DNA of 64,000 nt from an uncultured Lachnospiraceae bacterium (GCA_910579685.1 CAJTVN010000004.1:1-64000); one strand, 5' to 3'; positions 24,860 through 33,774 are shown, counted from the first letter of the stretch. Notes: generated from the letters alone by a model not told the origin. A program made the numbers and translations.

Positions 24860-26263
24860 TCACACTTTTTGGTGATGACCGTCTACACTTTTAATCTCTC
24901 TGCTTTTATCAAAATGGACATTTGCCGTAACCTGTCCTTCCTCCACCCCCTGCGTGCTCTCCGGAAGGAACAGCACCTTCACGGTGGCCAGCAGGATCCG
25001 CAGATCCTCCTTAAAACCCGGGTTTGCGATATACATCAGATCCATCTGCAGCTTGTCATAGGGCGTTGTGTTGTACTTTCCATAAACCTGTGCGTACCCG
25101 GTAAGGCCGGCCTTGGCCTGCAGGCGCAGCCGAAATTCCGGCATCTGCGCCTCATACTGGGAAGCAATCTCGGGCCGCTCCGGCCTTGGACCCACAAGGC
25201 TCATGCTGCCGCCCAGGATATTAAACAGCTGTGGAAGCTCGTCGATCCTGCATTTGCGGATCACGCTGCCGACCGGGGTGATACGGGGATCCCTGTCCCC
25301 TGTGGAAAGTCGGGCGATGCCGTCCCTTTCCGCATCCACACACATGGAGCGGAATTTCAGGACATGAAACTCTTTTCCGTTTCTGGTGAGCCTGCACTGC
25401 CTGTAAAAGACAGGGCCGCCGTCTGTCAGCCGGATTGCCAGTGCGGTTACGATCATCACAGGGCTAAGGAGAACCAGCGCCGCAAGGCTTAACAGAATAT
25501 CAGAGAATCTTTTGCAAAAGAGATATTCCGGCGAAGGAGCATAGCGCTCCACCCGAAGGATGGGGAGATGAAACATGTGCATCCTCTTAGCGCCGCTCAT
25601 GAGCACGTCCCCGATTCTGGGAATCACATACGCCCGGATATCCTTTTCCACGCAGTATTTGAGTATGCGATTGCGCTCATGGCTGTGAATGCCGCTTAAG
25701 AACACGGCCTCCATTCCGTCCAGAATGGACAGGTTTTCCATGCACTTCTCAGCAGACGCCGTCACGCATATATCAAACTTCCTGTCCATCCCGTATTCAT
25801 TGATCAGTCCGTCAAATCCCCGGCGCATGTCGTAGACAATGGCAGATTTCAGCGCCGGAAAGGTTTTGAAGTACCAGCGGTGCACAGACACGGACCAAAG
25901 TGCGGACAGCAGAAGCTGGCCCGCCAGTACGCACAGCATCGGATATACAGCCGGAAGCCTCTTGATCAGGAGCCATGCCACAATATAGAGAACTCCGTCT
26001 GAGATCAGCATGGCCAGAAACTGGCTGTAAATCATCTCCGAAATCCGGCTTAGGGAAACGAGAAAGCTTTCGTAAACCCTTCCGTAAATGAGATAGAGAA
26101 TTGCAAAGAGCGCAGTCACAAGGCAGTTGCCTCTCCAATAATAGCGGGAGGCGGTTCTCGGCGCATAGTAATTCACCCAGCATAGGACAAATGGAATGGT
26201 AATCAATACGAGATTGATCAGCTTTACCGCCCGAAGCAGGATGTCATGCTTTAGTCTGTCCAT
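24860..26263 (-). CDS. Undecaprenyl-phosphate sugar phosphotransferase (priming enzyme)
   Basis: The 467-residue protein has four N-terminal helices, a Rossmann-like middle region and the C-terminal bacterial sugar transferase domain from about residue 265. Seen motifs are KEFHVLKFRSMCVDAERDG, the catalytic Asp-Glu in CRIDELPQLFNILGG and LVGPRPERPEIASQYE. It loads the first sugar phosphate onto the lipid carrier. It overlaps the paralogous gene upstream by 20 bases. Its base composition is GC-rich, unlike the glycosyltransferases it precedes. Confidence 0.92.
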   Translation of the reverse strand: MDRLKHDILLRAVKLINLVLITIPFVLCWVNYYAPRTASRYYWRGNCLVTALFAILYLIYGRVYESFLVSLSRISEMIYSQFLAMLISDGVLYIVAWLLIKRLPAVYPMLCVLAGQLLLSALWSVSVHRWYFKTFPALKSAIVYDMRRGFDGLINEYGMDRKFDICVTASAEKCMENLSILDGMEAVFLSGIHSHERNRILKYCVEKDIRAYVIPRIGDVLMSGAKRMHMFHLPILRVERYAPSPEYLFCKRFSDILLSLAALVLLSPVMIVTALAIRLTDGGPVFYRQCRLTRNGKEFHVLKFRSMCVDAERDGIARLSTGDRDPRITPVGSVIRKCRIDELPQLFNILGGSMSLVGPRPERPEIASQYEAQMPEFRLRLQAKAGLTGYAQVYGKYNTTPYDKLQMDLMYIANPGFKEDLRILLATVKVLFLPESTQGVEEGQVTANVHFDKSREIKSVDGHHQKV

Positions 26264-27653
26264 AATATCCCCTCTCTTCTTCCGTAACGTTCTCTGTGTA
26301 TATCCTGTTATCCAGAACGAGATCCATCCCTTCCGGCAGGAATATAACCTTTATGGTTGCAAGGATCATTTTCAGATCCCACGTCAGACTTCTCTGGCCT
26401 ATGTACATCAAATCCATCTGCAGCCTGACCCTGGTACTTGTGGAATATCTTCCAAAAATCTGCACGTATCCCGTGAGCCCGGCCTTAACCTGAAATTTCA
26501 GGGCGTACTCCGGGATCTCCCTCTCGTGCTGTGCGGCTTCGGCAGGCCTTTCCATGCGAGGGCCCACCAGCGCGATATCCCCCTTAATTACATTTAAAAG
26601 CTTTGGCAGCTCGTCAATGCGAAACCGCCGGAGCACTTTTCCCACCGCCGTCAGTCTCCGATCCGCATACGGCGGGATACCGGAATCATCCTCCCCATCC
26701 GCCCCCGGCCTGGTGGTGCGGAATTTCCGGATGGTAAATTCCTTTTTGTTGATCGTGATCCTCTGCTCCCTTCTCAGTACCGGGCCGCCATCGCCAAGCT
26801 TCACACAGGCCGCAGCCGCCAGCATCAGAGGGCTTAAGAAAAGCAGCGCCGCCGTTCCAAGTACAAGATCAAAGCCTCTCTTGATAAAGACATAAAGAAA
26901 AGAATCGTAAGCCCGCTGGCAGAACAGGAACGGCAGATTGGCGATCTGAACCGACCTTGCGGAATTGATCAGATACTCCTGTGCATCCGGTTGTACATAG
27001 GTTGCAATATTGTACAGGACACATTGTTTGAGGATCTGTTTCTTTGCCGCCGGCGAGACGTCGCACAGAAGAACCGCTTCCGCATGAAACAGCTCCAGTT
27101 TTTTCATAATGGAAGAGATATCCCCGTCGGCACGGATTTCCCCAGCCACCTTGAATCTCCATGCGCATCTTCCGAGAACCGCTACCGCGTTTTGGAAGTT
27201 CACCTTGTCGTCATAGATAATTGCCAGCCTCTCCACGGTACAATAATGGTTCATCACAAGGATCGCCGGTTTTACCCAGAGGCATGCCGCCGCTGTCCAT
27301 ATGCCGATAATAAGCAGCATGGGGATTATGCTTGGCAGATGCCGGATGAGAATCCATGCCACCAGATACATGGAAACGCCCGTCATGATATTCGTGACCA
27401 TGTTTGCGTACAGGATCTCGGAGATCCGGCTGATCTTGAGCCAGAAGGATCCGTACAGCCTTCCCATATAGACATATAATCCTCCGCAGACTACCGTGGC
27501 CGCATATCTTCCGATGGAATAAAACGGATCATAATAGAACGGGACGTAGTATTTTTTCCAGATAAAATGAAAGAGCAGCAGATTGACCGTTACCAGAAAC
27601 GCACTGCATATGGCCGTAGTGATCTCTCTCTTTCTCCATTTGATCAGACTCAT
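26244..27653 (-). CDS. Second, diverged undecaprenyl-phosphate sugar transferase
   Basis: A 469-residue paralogue of the neighbour with the same domain order. The catalytic Asp-Glu is kept (FRIDELPKLLNVIKGD), but other conserved positions differ: KFRTTRPGADGEDD replaces KFRSM-x2-DAE, and VGPRMERP replaces VGPRPERP. It may use another sugar or act in a complex with the first enzyme. The two genes overlap by 20 bases. Confidence 0.88.
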   Translation of the reverse strand: MSLIKWRKREITTAICSAFLVTVNLLLFHFIWKKYYVPFYYDPFYSIGRYAATVVCGGLYVYMGRLYGSFWLKISRISEILYANMVTNIMTGVSMYLVAWILIRHLPSIIPMLLIIGIWTAAACLWVKPAILVMNHYCTVERLAIIYDDKVNFQNAVAVLGRCAWRFKVAGEIRADGDISSIMKKLELFHAEAVLLCDVSPAAKKQILKQCVLYNIATYVQPDAQEYLINSARSVQIANLPFLFCQRAYDSFLYVFIKRGFDLVLGTAALLFLSPLMLAAAACVKLGDGGPVLRREQRITINKKEFTIRKFRTTRPGADGEDDSGIPPYADRRLTAVGKVLRRFRIDELPKLLNVIKGDIALVGPRMERPAEAAQHEREIPEYALKFQVKAGLTGYVQIFGRYSTSTRVRLQMDLMYIGQRSLTWDLKMILATIKVIFLPEGMDLVLDNRIYTENVTEEERGYYGQTKA

Positions 27654-27698
27654 CCCTGCGCCCCCTTCCGTGAATCAAAGCGTATCCTTTCTTATCAA

Positions 27699-27724
27699 CG
27701 TACTGCCGCAAAAGCGGCAGTACG
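27699..27724. other. Perfect 11-bp hairpin between polysaccharide genes
   Basis: CGTACTGCCGC-AAAA-GCGGCAGTACG lies between the secreted protein gene and the sugar transferase genes. It has no T-run, so it looks like an RNA-processing or stabilising hairpin rather than a terminator. Confidence 0.6.
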
Positions 27725-27788
27725 CACCACCACACCCGGAAAGACGATTTCTTATAACTTTTTTACGGTCGTGACACCTTGTAAAGCT

Positions 27789-28370
27789 TTACTGAACAGC
27801 AGGCACTTCAATGAATGCCAGCGTTCCATGGGATGTCATATCGACAACCACATGGTCTTCACGGATCTCGGCCACGGTCAGCTCCACCCATTCACCATCA
27901 ACGAACTGGTAAACTTTGATGAGCTGTCCGGCCTTTACACCCTTTGCGTAAAAATTAACCTGAGCAGTGCCAAATTTGCCGACTACCTGCGAGGTAGTTG
28001 TGACTACGTTGAGCACCTTTCCGCCAAGTACGGCGGCCTGGCTCTTTGCGGAAGCCACGGCTGCAGCCGACGGTTTTGTCAGGAAAAAGATCACGTTGCT
28101 GGGCGCGCCGTTGATGATAACGTGTCCGCCCTGGCCCATAGGAGTTACCTCGCTAAGGCCGGGAACGCTCACTACGGCGTTGTTGGTGTATTCACCAACA
28201 GATTTCCCCTGTGCTGCGGCCGCCTCCTGTACCGTCGCCGGTACGGAAGATTCCTCCGTAACGGCTGCAGTGGTTGTTGCCACTACCGCTGCGGAAGGGC
28301 TCGGCGCCGCACATACGGGCAGTGCGCATAACATAACGCCTGCCAGTGCGAATGCGATTGATCTTCTCAT
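27789..28370 (-). CDS. Secreted protein of unknown function in the polysaccharide operon
   Basis: I start it at ATG 28370, 8 bases after GGAGG; a longer frame upstream runs through a folded leader. The 193-residue product has a signal peptide (MRRSIAFALAGVMLCALPVC-AA), an Ala/Thr/Val-rich linker, and a small beta-rich domain with NNAVVSVPGLSEVTPMGQGG and a C-terminal HGTLAFIEVPAVQ. No family is recognised. Its position between the sortase-like protein and the priming transferases suggests a role at the cell surface. Confidence 0.75.
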   Translation of the reverse strand: MRRSIAFALAGVMLCALPVCAAPSPSAAVVATTTAAVTEESSVPATVQEAAAAQGKSVGEYTNNAVVSVPGLSEVTPMGQGGHVIINGAPSNVIFFLTKPSAAAVASAKSQAAVLGGKVLNVVTTTSQVVGKFGTAQVNFYAKGVKAGQLIKVYQFVDGEWVELTVAEIREDHVVVDMTSHGTLAFIEVPAVQ

Positions 28371-28532
28371 CGGACATTTCCTCCTTTCTTCCCGGATACC
28401 CGGGCATCCTAAGTGTGGTCTATATTTACATCTACCGGGCTCTGCCGCAGGGCGGCGCCGTAAGGCGCCGGGCACATGCGCTTACCCGCAGATGGAAATA
28501 CCAGATATAGCAATTCAAAACAAATCCCGCCC
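28371..28532 (-). promoter_or_regulatory. Structured leader upstream of the secreted protein gene
   Basis: The 162-base gap holds a 7-bp GC hairpin CGGCGCC-TTAC-GGCGCCG, a second small stem CTGCGGCAG, and the near-palindrome GGATGCCCGGGTATCC just before the ribosome binding site. It could be a folded leader controlling the secreted protein, or an internal promoter region. It does not match the conserved cores of cyclic-di-GMP, cobalamin or SAM riboswitches that I know. Confidence 0.4.
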
Positions 28533-29333
28533 TCACCATTCCACCGTGCGGTCAATCTCTCCCGCCGCATCTCCCACAAGGGCCGCCACAACCACAAACT
28601 GCCTGTTGGGATCCCCCTGGCTTTCGGTGGTCAGCGTAATCAGGAAATGGTAAGGCGTCATTTCCTCCCAGCCCTCGCGTAGATTCTTTCCCATCTGTCT
28701 GCTCTCGTACAGATCTTTCAAAAACTGCTCACAGCCGGAACCGTAGGTAAAATCATAGCTCCGGATCAGGCTGGTGTTTTCCCTCTCATAAGCGGCAAAC
28801 ACCGTGTAGGTCAGCAGGTTCCCGTCAAGATAAAGATAGACGTCCTCATGCTGTTCAAAAAAATCGGGATCGGCAAACCGGTACAGATCGGCAAAGAGAC
28901 CGTTTCCCCCATCGCTTTTCCCGTGAATTACCGTATTGAAATCGCACATATTTTTCAGATTGGCAAGCTCCGTATAGAGGGCTCCGCCCTGGTCCGGTTC
29001 CCCACTGGCATTGTGGGTCTCATAGTAATCGTCCGCTTCCGGGCTCTGCAGCAGAGGATCGTCAATCCCCGTACCCGGTATGTAAAGCCATGCGTAAATA
29101 TCCGGATTCTCGGCCTGCAACGCTTCAAAGTCCACTGCGGTATCCGCAGCCGTCTCACCGGCAATCCCGCTCTTCGGCTGCTCCTTCCAGGCGCTGTCCG
29201 TTCCCTTCTCTGTCTGAGTAAGGCTTTCCGGTTCCTCCCCGTTTTTCCCGCCGGCGCATCCCGCACACAGCAGGGCTGCCGCTGTCATTGCGGTCAAAAG
29301 CCGGAACGCCATTTTGCTTCTTCTCTCAGTCAT
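28533..29333 (-). CDS. Class B sortase-like lipoprotein lacking catalytic His and Cys
   Basis: The 266-residue protein has a lipobox-like signal ending near Cys26, instead of the membrane anchor usual for SrtB. Residues 70-266 follow the SrtB fold closely (YAWLYIPGTGIDDPLLQS; DFFEQHEDVYLYLDGNLLTY; FVVVAALV). At the catalytic His motif the family has YGHN; here residues 135-140 read VIHGKS, so His becomes Lys139. At TLSTC the sequence is TLTTE, so Cys becomes Glu237. Arg244 is retained. It should therefore be unable to perform transpeptidation. It overlaps the LCP gene by 8 bases. Confidence 0.8.
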   Translation of the reverse strand: MTERRSKMAFRLLTAMTAAALLCAGCAGGKNGEEPESLTQTEKGTDSAWKEQPKSGIAGETAADTAVDFEALQAENPDIYAWLYIPGTGIDDPLLQSPEADDYYETHNASGEPDQGGALYTELANLKNMCDFNTVIHGKSDGGNGLFADLYRFADPDFFEQHEDVYLYLDGNLLTYTVFAAYERENTSLIRSYDFTYGSGCEQFLKDLYESRQMGKNLREGWEEMTPYHFLITLTTESQGDPNRQFVVVAALVGDAAGEIDRTVEW

Positions 29334-30486
29334 TTTTCACTTCCTCATAAAATACATCCAGAATCATCTCATAGAGCGCATCCTCATCCGCATAAAACTC
29401 CTCGAACCGCTCCCCCATCACCGTCTCCCCCTCCAGCGTCAAAAAGCCATCGGGGGAAAATGAAAAGTCTGCGGCCACGGTCGCCAGATAAGCCGCCTCG
29501 TCCATCGAAAGATCCGTCACCATCTGGCTGGAAATCGCACCGTAAAGGTCAAGGGCTGCAGAAAAATCCTTTTTTACCGCCTGCTTTGCCGCACCGATAA
29601 AGGCTTCCAAATACTGCTTCTGTCTCTGCAGCCGCCTGTCGGCAGAGGCAAATTCGGCCGTGTCCCTCTCTCTTACATAGACGTAGGCACTCTCACCCGT
29701 CAGATGCACCGTCTCGCCCTCCTTCAGCGCACTGTCCGTTTGAGTCAGATCCTCCAGCACCTTCACGTCCACGCCGCCCACCGCATCATTGATGGTGGGG
29801 ATTGCGCTCATATTGACGGCCGCATAGCCGTGAATGGGCAGGTTGTAAAACAGTCTTCCAACCGCCTTCACCTGGCGCTCGCAGCTCTCCTCCAGGCCGT
29901 TCCCGAAGCCGTGCTGGACGGCGATCTGAGCCTTTGTCATGGTCACATAGGCGCCCTCCTCGTTGTAAACGTCAATATCCGCCATGGTATTGCGGTTAAT
30001 CCCGATCACCCGGATTGCTTTTTCGTCCGGATCCAGGACCGCAAGGAACAAAGCATCCGCCTGGCCGCCGTTTGTTCCCTCCTGCGCCTGTCTCACGTCG
30101 CTGTCCTTGTCAATTCCCATAATCAGAAAGGTAAGGATATCCTCCTTGTAAGCATAAACCTTTCCTCTGTATTTGACCCATCCCTCCTGCCATTTGCTCT
30201 GCTCTTCCTCGCTCAGCGCCTCTTCGGCCTGTATGGGCATGAGATCCGGCGCAGCCTGGGCCCTGCCAAGCAGACTGGACTTTCCAACCATACGCACGAT
30301 CTGAAAGGCTGCGGCGGCCGTGGCGGTCAGGATCACAAGCTGGGCTGCCATGACAGACAGGAATCTTTTTCTCTTTGCTCTTTTCCTCTTTTTCCACTTT
30401 TCGGGATCCAGCAGCAGATCTTTCTCCAGCTCCGCCTTCCGGTCCCTCTTTTTCTTATTTTCCACATCCACACTCCACACAGTCAA
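29326..30486 (-). CDS. LytR-CpsA-Psr (LCP) family glycopolymer ligase
   Basis: A 386-residue protein with a very basic cytoplasmic N-terminus (KKRDRKAELEKDL; KRAKRKRF), one helix at about residues 43-65 and an extracellular LCP domain from about 115. Seen motifs are FLIMGIDKDSDVRQ, VIGINRNTMADIDVY (lipid phosphate-binding Arg) and YVYVRERDTAEFASADRRLQ-RQKQYL. LCP enzymes attach undecaprenyl-linked polymers to peptidoglycan, which fits the final step of this cluster. Confidence 0.92.
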   Translation of the reverse strand: MTVWSVDVENKKKRDRKAELEKDLLLDPEKWKKRKRAKRKRFLSVMAAQLVILTATAAAAFQIVRMVGKSSLLGRAQAAPDLMPIQAEEALSEEEQSKWQEGWVKYRGKVYAYKEDILTFLIMGIDKDSDVRQAQEGTNGGQADALFLAVLDPDEKAIRVIGINRNTMADIDVYNEEGAYVTMTKAQIAVQHGFGNGLEESCERQVKAVGRLFYNLPIHGYAAVNMSAIPTINDAVGGVDVKVLEDLTQTDSALKEGETVHLTGESAYVYVRERDTAEFASADRRLQRQKQYLEAFIGAAKQAVKKDFSAALDLYGAISSQMVTDLSMDEAAYLATVAADFSFSPDGFLTLEGETVMGERFEEFYADEDALYEMILDVFYEEVKND

Positions 30487-30503
30487 AAGCCTGTTTCTCC
30501 ACC

Positions 30504-31346
30504 TTATTCCACCAGAATGGTAAGGGGCACGCTCTGCGAGCGGTTCCCGTCGGAATCCTGCGTGCAGACCGTGACGCGGTAGGAGCCTGCCCGGTCCCTG
30601 TCATAGCTGCTCACGCTCAGATTGCGAAACAGGGTTTCATAGCTGTCCTTATCGTCTGTTAGCGTCTCTATTATGTCTACCCATGCCGGCCCCTGTCCTG
30701 CCCTGACCCGTATCTCCGATGTCTTCAGCGTAAGTACTGGCGCTGCCGGATTGGCCGTGGGTACGGGCTGTTCCGAAGGCCGTACAGCCTCCCGCCCCGA
30801 AGTGCTCTCCAACAGCGTTGCAGCGGATGTCGGATCCAATGCCGGTTCAGACAAAGGCGACGGCGTAATGGAGGAGAGGGGGGAAGGAGACGGCATGATT
30901 TCGGTTTCGCCCTCATCCTGCCCATCCTTCCCTCTCTCATAGTCAATTGTCATATGTTCCATCTGCAGAGCTGCGTCAATCCCGGCCTCCATATAGCGGC
31001 CCGCACTCTGGTCGTCAAAGACGGCCTCGAACACTCTGGATGTTTTGGCCACATTGCCTGCCCTGTCGCTGACAGCATAAAAAACGACCACGGAGCCGTC
31101 CTGGGTATCCTCTATCATTTTCTCAATCACCACCCGGTCCGTGATATCGCCGTCCACATTATCACGGGCCGTAATCCCCGCAAGGAGCTCTGACTGATCC
31201 ATTCCTTCCCGATAGCGCACGGAAAGCGCCTGGAACTCAAAATGCGGAGCAATGCGGTCCGTCCTGAAATACAAAACCACACAGACAATTATTAAGATCA
31301 CATTGATTCCGGCAATCACCATGCCGGCCACTCTTCCCTGCTTCAT
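30504..31346 (-). CDS. Membrane-anchored protein with two Ig-like domains
   Basis: The 280-residue protein has one N-terminal helix (residues 9-27). An Ig-like domain at about 35-115 has the DUF5011/cadherin pattern (ITARDNVDGDITDRVVIEKM; VVFYAVSDRAGNVAKTSRVF). A Pro/Ser/Thr-rich linker spans about 145-205, then a second Ig-like domain ends the protein (SSYDRDRAGSYRVTVCTQDS). It probably binds the polymer or the wall outside the membrane. It lies between CpsD and LCP genes in the same operon. Confidence 0.75.
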   Translation of the reverse strand: MKQGRVAGMVIAGINVILIIVCVVLYFRTDRIAPHFEFQALSVRYREGMDQSELLAGITARDNVDGDITDRVVIEKMIEDTQDGSVVVFYAVSDRAGNVAKTSRVFEAVFDDQSAGRYMEAGIDAALQMEHMTIDYERGKDGQDEGETEIMPSPSPLSSITPSPLSEPALDPTSAATLLESTSGREAVRPSEQPVPTANPAAPVLTLKTSEIRVRAGQGPAWVDIIETLTDDKDSYETLFRNLSVSSYDRDRAGSYRVTVCTQDSDGNRSQSVPLTILVE

Positions 31347-31365
31347 CGGGATTTCCTCCGGTCTC

Positions 31366-32193
31366 TCAAATATCCTCTATATACTCAATGTCCCCGCCGC
31401 TTTCCGGCTTTGGTGCTTTTGCACCGCCCTTTACGCACACGGGTGCGGCTTTCCCCGTTTCTCTTTTCGCAGTTCCCGGGTTGTCTTCCCCATATCTTCC
31501 GTAATACTTTCCATAATATTTTCCGTAATACTTCCCATAATGGCCGTAATAGCCTTTTCCGTTCATATCCACCTTGTTGAGCACCGCTCCGAGAATTCGG
31601 CTGTTGGCCTTGTCCAGCTGCTCCTTCACATGCTGGACAAACTTGTAGCTCACCGCATTGCACTCCACTACCAGCACCGCTCCGTCGCAGCTTTTGGCCG
31701 CCACAGCCGCATCAATGACGCTCCCTAAAGGCGGCGTATCGATGATCACAAAATCATATTTACTGCGGATGATCTGGACGATGGATGTGAATTTTTCCCC
31801 TCCCAAAAGCTCGCTGGGGTTGGGCGGCACGGGGCCGGAAAAAATCACATGCAGATTTTCCACGTTTGTCTCACAAATCACATCTTGATAACCCGCCCTC
31901 CCTGCCAGGCAGTGGGTCAGTCCGCTTTTTACCGCTCCCGTCCGGTAGCGTCCCACCAGCACGGACTTGCGCATATCCGCATCGATCAGGATCGTCCGGT
32001 ATCCCGCTTCCGCAAACGCCCTTGCCATCTCCATGGCAATGCTTGATTTTCCCTCATTGGGCGTACAGCTGGTGAGCGCTATGACCTTCACATCCCCTCC
32101 GCAAAACTCAATATTGGTTCTGAGCGTTTTGAAGGCCTCTTTCATGCGGTAGTCGTCCATGGATTTATCAAACTGCAATTTTACTTCCTGCAT
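31366..32193 (-). CDS. CpsD/CapB-type tyrosine kinase
   Basis: I start the protein at ATG 32193 (MQEVKLQFDKSMDDYRMKEA); a longer frame upstream has no family similarity. Of 275 residues, the Walker A' loop is SCTPNEGKSSIAMEMARAF, Walker B is TILIDADMRKS and the third motif is VIIDTPPLGSVIDAA. The tail has a dense tyrosine cluster (GYYGHYGKYYGKYYGKYYGR) for autophosphorylation. With Wzz and CpsB it forms the switch controlling polymer length and export. Confidence 0.93.
   Translation of the reverse strand: MQEVKLQFDKSMDDYRMKEAFKTLRTNIEFCGGDVKVIALTSCTPNEGKSSIAMEMARAFAEAGYRTILIDADMRKSVLVGRYRTGAVKSGLTHCLAGRAGYQDVICETNVENLHVIFSGPVPPNPSELLGGEKFTSIVQIIRSKYDFVIIDTPPLGSVIDAAVAAKSCDGAVLVVECNAVSYKFVQHVKEQLDKANSRILGAVLNKVDMNGKGYYGHYGKYYGKYYGKYYGRYGEDNPGTAKRETGKAAPVCVKGGAKAPKPESGGDIEYIEDI
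31491..31560. repeat. Short tandem repeats encoding the CpsD tyrosine cluster
   Basis: About five near-identical 12-base units around TACTTTCCATAA/TATTTTCCGTAA encode repeated GKYY/GHYG blocks. Such repeats can change copy number by slippage while keeping the frame. Confidence 0.6.
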
Positions 32194-32222
32194 CTTCTGT
32201 TCCCTTCTTCTATGACAAAGTT

Positions 32223-32954
32223 TCATTTTTTCTTTTTCCTCTTTTTCCTGCTTCCGCTCTCGTCCTGCGCCATGGGAATAAGAGCCAGGGTGCTGAGGCC
32301 CGCATATTTTTCCAGATCCTCGGCCGATTTCACGGTGTCGTCCATCATAAACTGCACCAGGATAACCACGCACAGAAGTGACATGCCGATAACCCCTCCG
32401 GAAAGCGTCCAGACCGCTACCCTGGGGCGCACCTTTTTCGTCGGCATGTTTGCGGTCTCCACCACGTTCACGGCCTCGATATCCATCACGTTCTGGATAT
32501 GTCCGCTTGCCACCTCACGGATGCAGTTGGCAACGTGCATGGCCTGCACCGGATCGTTGTCCTCCACAGTGATGGAGACGATTCGCGTGTCTGTGGGAGT
32601 GGATACCCGAACCCGGCTGAGCAGATCCCCATATTCCATGTCCAGGGATAGCTTTCTTATCACTTCCTCCAGCACGTACCTGCTGTTAATCAGCTCCGCA
32701 TAATCCTTGGTCAGCTGCGTGCCCATCTGGACGTCGCTGTAGGTAACGGAGGTATTGTCCGTTTTATTCAATATGTAGATCTTGGTGGTAGATCCATAGG
32801 CCGGCATCAGGATAAACCGGCTGACGGCAAAGCACGCAAGGGCTGCCAGCAATCCCACATTCAAAATGATCCAGATTCTTCCCAGCAGGATTCCAAATAT
32901 CTCGAAGAGATCGATTTCAATCCCAATCTTGTTATTTTCCCTTTTGTTCTCCAT
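32223..32954 (-). CDS. Wzz/CpsC-type chain-length regulator
   Basis: The start is placed at ATG 32954, after GAGGGAGAAAGCC. The 243-residue protein has two membrane helices (about 27-50 and 180-202) flanking an extracellular Wzz domain (LFEIFGILLGRIWIILNVGL; AYGSTTKIYILNKTDNTSVT). A conserved Pro-rich stretch precedes the second helix (PTKKVRPRVAVWTLSGG). The C-terminus is very basic. It partners with the CpsD kinase encoded 29 bases downstream. Confidence 0.92.
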   Translation of the reverse strand: MENKRENNKIGIEIDLFEIFGILLGRIWIILNVGLLAALACFAVSRFILMPAYGSTTKIYILNKTDNTSVTYSDVQMGTQLTKDYAELINSRYVLEEVIRKLSLDMEYGDLLSRVRVSTPTDTRIVSITVEDNDPVQAMHVANCIREVASGHIQNVMDIEAVNVVETANMPTKKVRPRVAVWTLSGGVIGMSLLCVVILVQFMMDDTVKSAEDLEKYAGLSTLALIPMAQDESGSRKKRKKKK

Positions 32955-32965
32955 GGCTTTCTCCC

Positions 32966-33691
32966 TCAAATATATTCGTCCCTGATCACGCACAGGGGAT
33001 TGTCCCAAAACAGCCGTTTCGCATACTCCCCGGAAAACTTTCTGCTGATGTATTTTTCACACTCGGCAAGCTGCGGGCTCCTGTTTCCCGCATTATGGGA
33101 GTCCGTAGCCACAAAGTGTACCAGACCGTCTCCCAGAAGCCGTTTGGTGAATTGTCTGGCTGCAAATCCGAATTTTCCCATAACGCTTCCCGCATTGATC
33201 TGAATATAGCAGCCCATCTGCACCATCTCTTCCACCCGCCCTCTTTGGGAGCTCACGCTTCCATACCGCTCCACGTGGGCAAGGATGGGCCTGTATCCCT
33301 GGGAGAGGGCTTCGTAGAGACCGTTGCGTATCGTCCCGAAGCTGTCCATCGGCCCAAACTCGATCAGGACATAGGCGGATCCGGCCATGGTGCAGGCCTG
33401 CTTTTCCTCCAGCTTTTGGAACATCCCGCTGTGGAAGTAAAACTCGTTTCCAAGATACAGGCCGATATCCAGTCCTTCTCCTTTCATCCCTTCAAGAAGA
33501 CGTTCCCGCAAAGCGGCGAGGCTTTCCGGATGCGCATTGTGATGCATGGGCTTATAGTGGGGCGTGAGTATGATACTGTGTATCCCCTGCTTTTGCGCAA
33601 TCTGCAGCATCTGCATGCTTGTCTCAAAATTTTCGGCTCCGTCGTCTATTCCGGGCAGAATATGGGAATGAATATCTATATAAGATTTCAT
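32966..33691 (-). CDS. CpsB/CapC-type PHP tyrosine phosphatase
   Basis: The start is ATG 33691 (MKSYIDIHSHILPGIDDGAE), which begins directly with the PHP metal site and follows AAAAGGAC. The 241-residue protein continues with other metal ligands (IILTPHYKPMHHNAH; GYRPILAHVERYG; FVATDSHNAGNRSP). It dephosphorylates the CpsD tyrosine cluster. It is the first gene of the polysaccharide operon. Confidence 0.93.
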   Translation of the reverse strand: MKSYIDIHSHILPGIDDGAENFETSMQMLQIAQKQGIHSIILTPHYKPMHHNAHPESLAALRERLLEGMKGEGLDIGLYLGNEFYFHSGMFQKLEEKQACTMAGSAYVLIEFGPMDSFGTIRNGLYEALSQGYRPILAHVERYGSVSSQRGRVEEMVQMGCYIQINAGSVMGKFGFAARQFTKRLLGDGLVHFVATDSHNAGNRSPQLAECEKYISRKFSGEYAKRLFWDNPLCVIRDEYI

Positions 33692-33774
33692 TTCATTTTT
33701 TGTCCTTTTATTTCGTAAATTTTTATAATTTGTGAAAAGCGCCAAAGCGGGCGGCAGTTCGAAACAACGATAGT

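Noticed and set aside
27699..27724. Rho-independent terminator
   Set aside because: The hairpin is perfect, but there is no T-run on either strand and it lies inside the polysaccharide operon.
28371..28532. Cyclic-di-GMP, SAM or cobalamin riboswitch
   Set aside because: The conserved cores of these riboswitches are not present; only general hairpins are seen.
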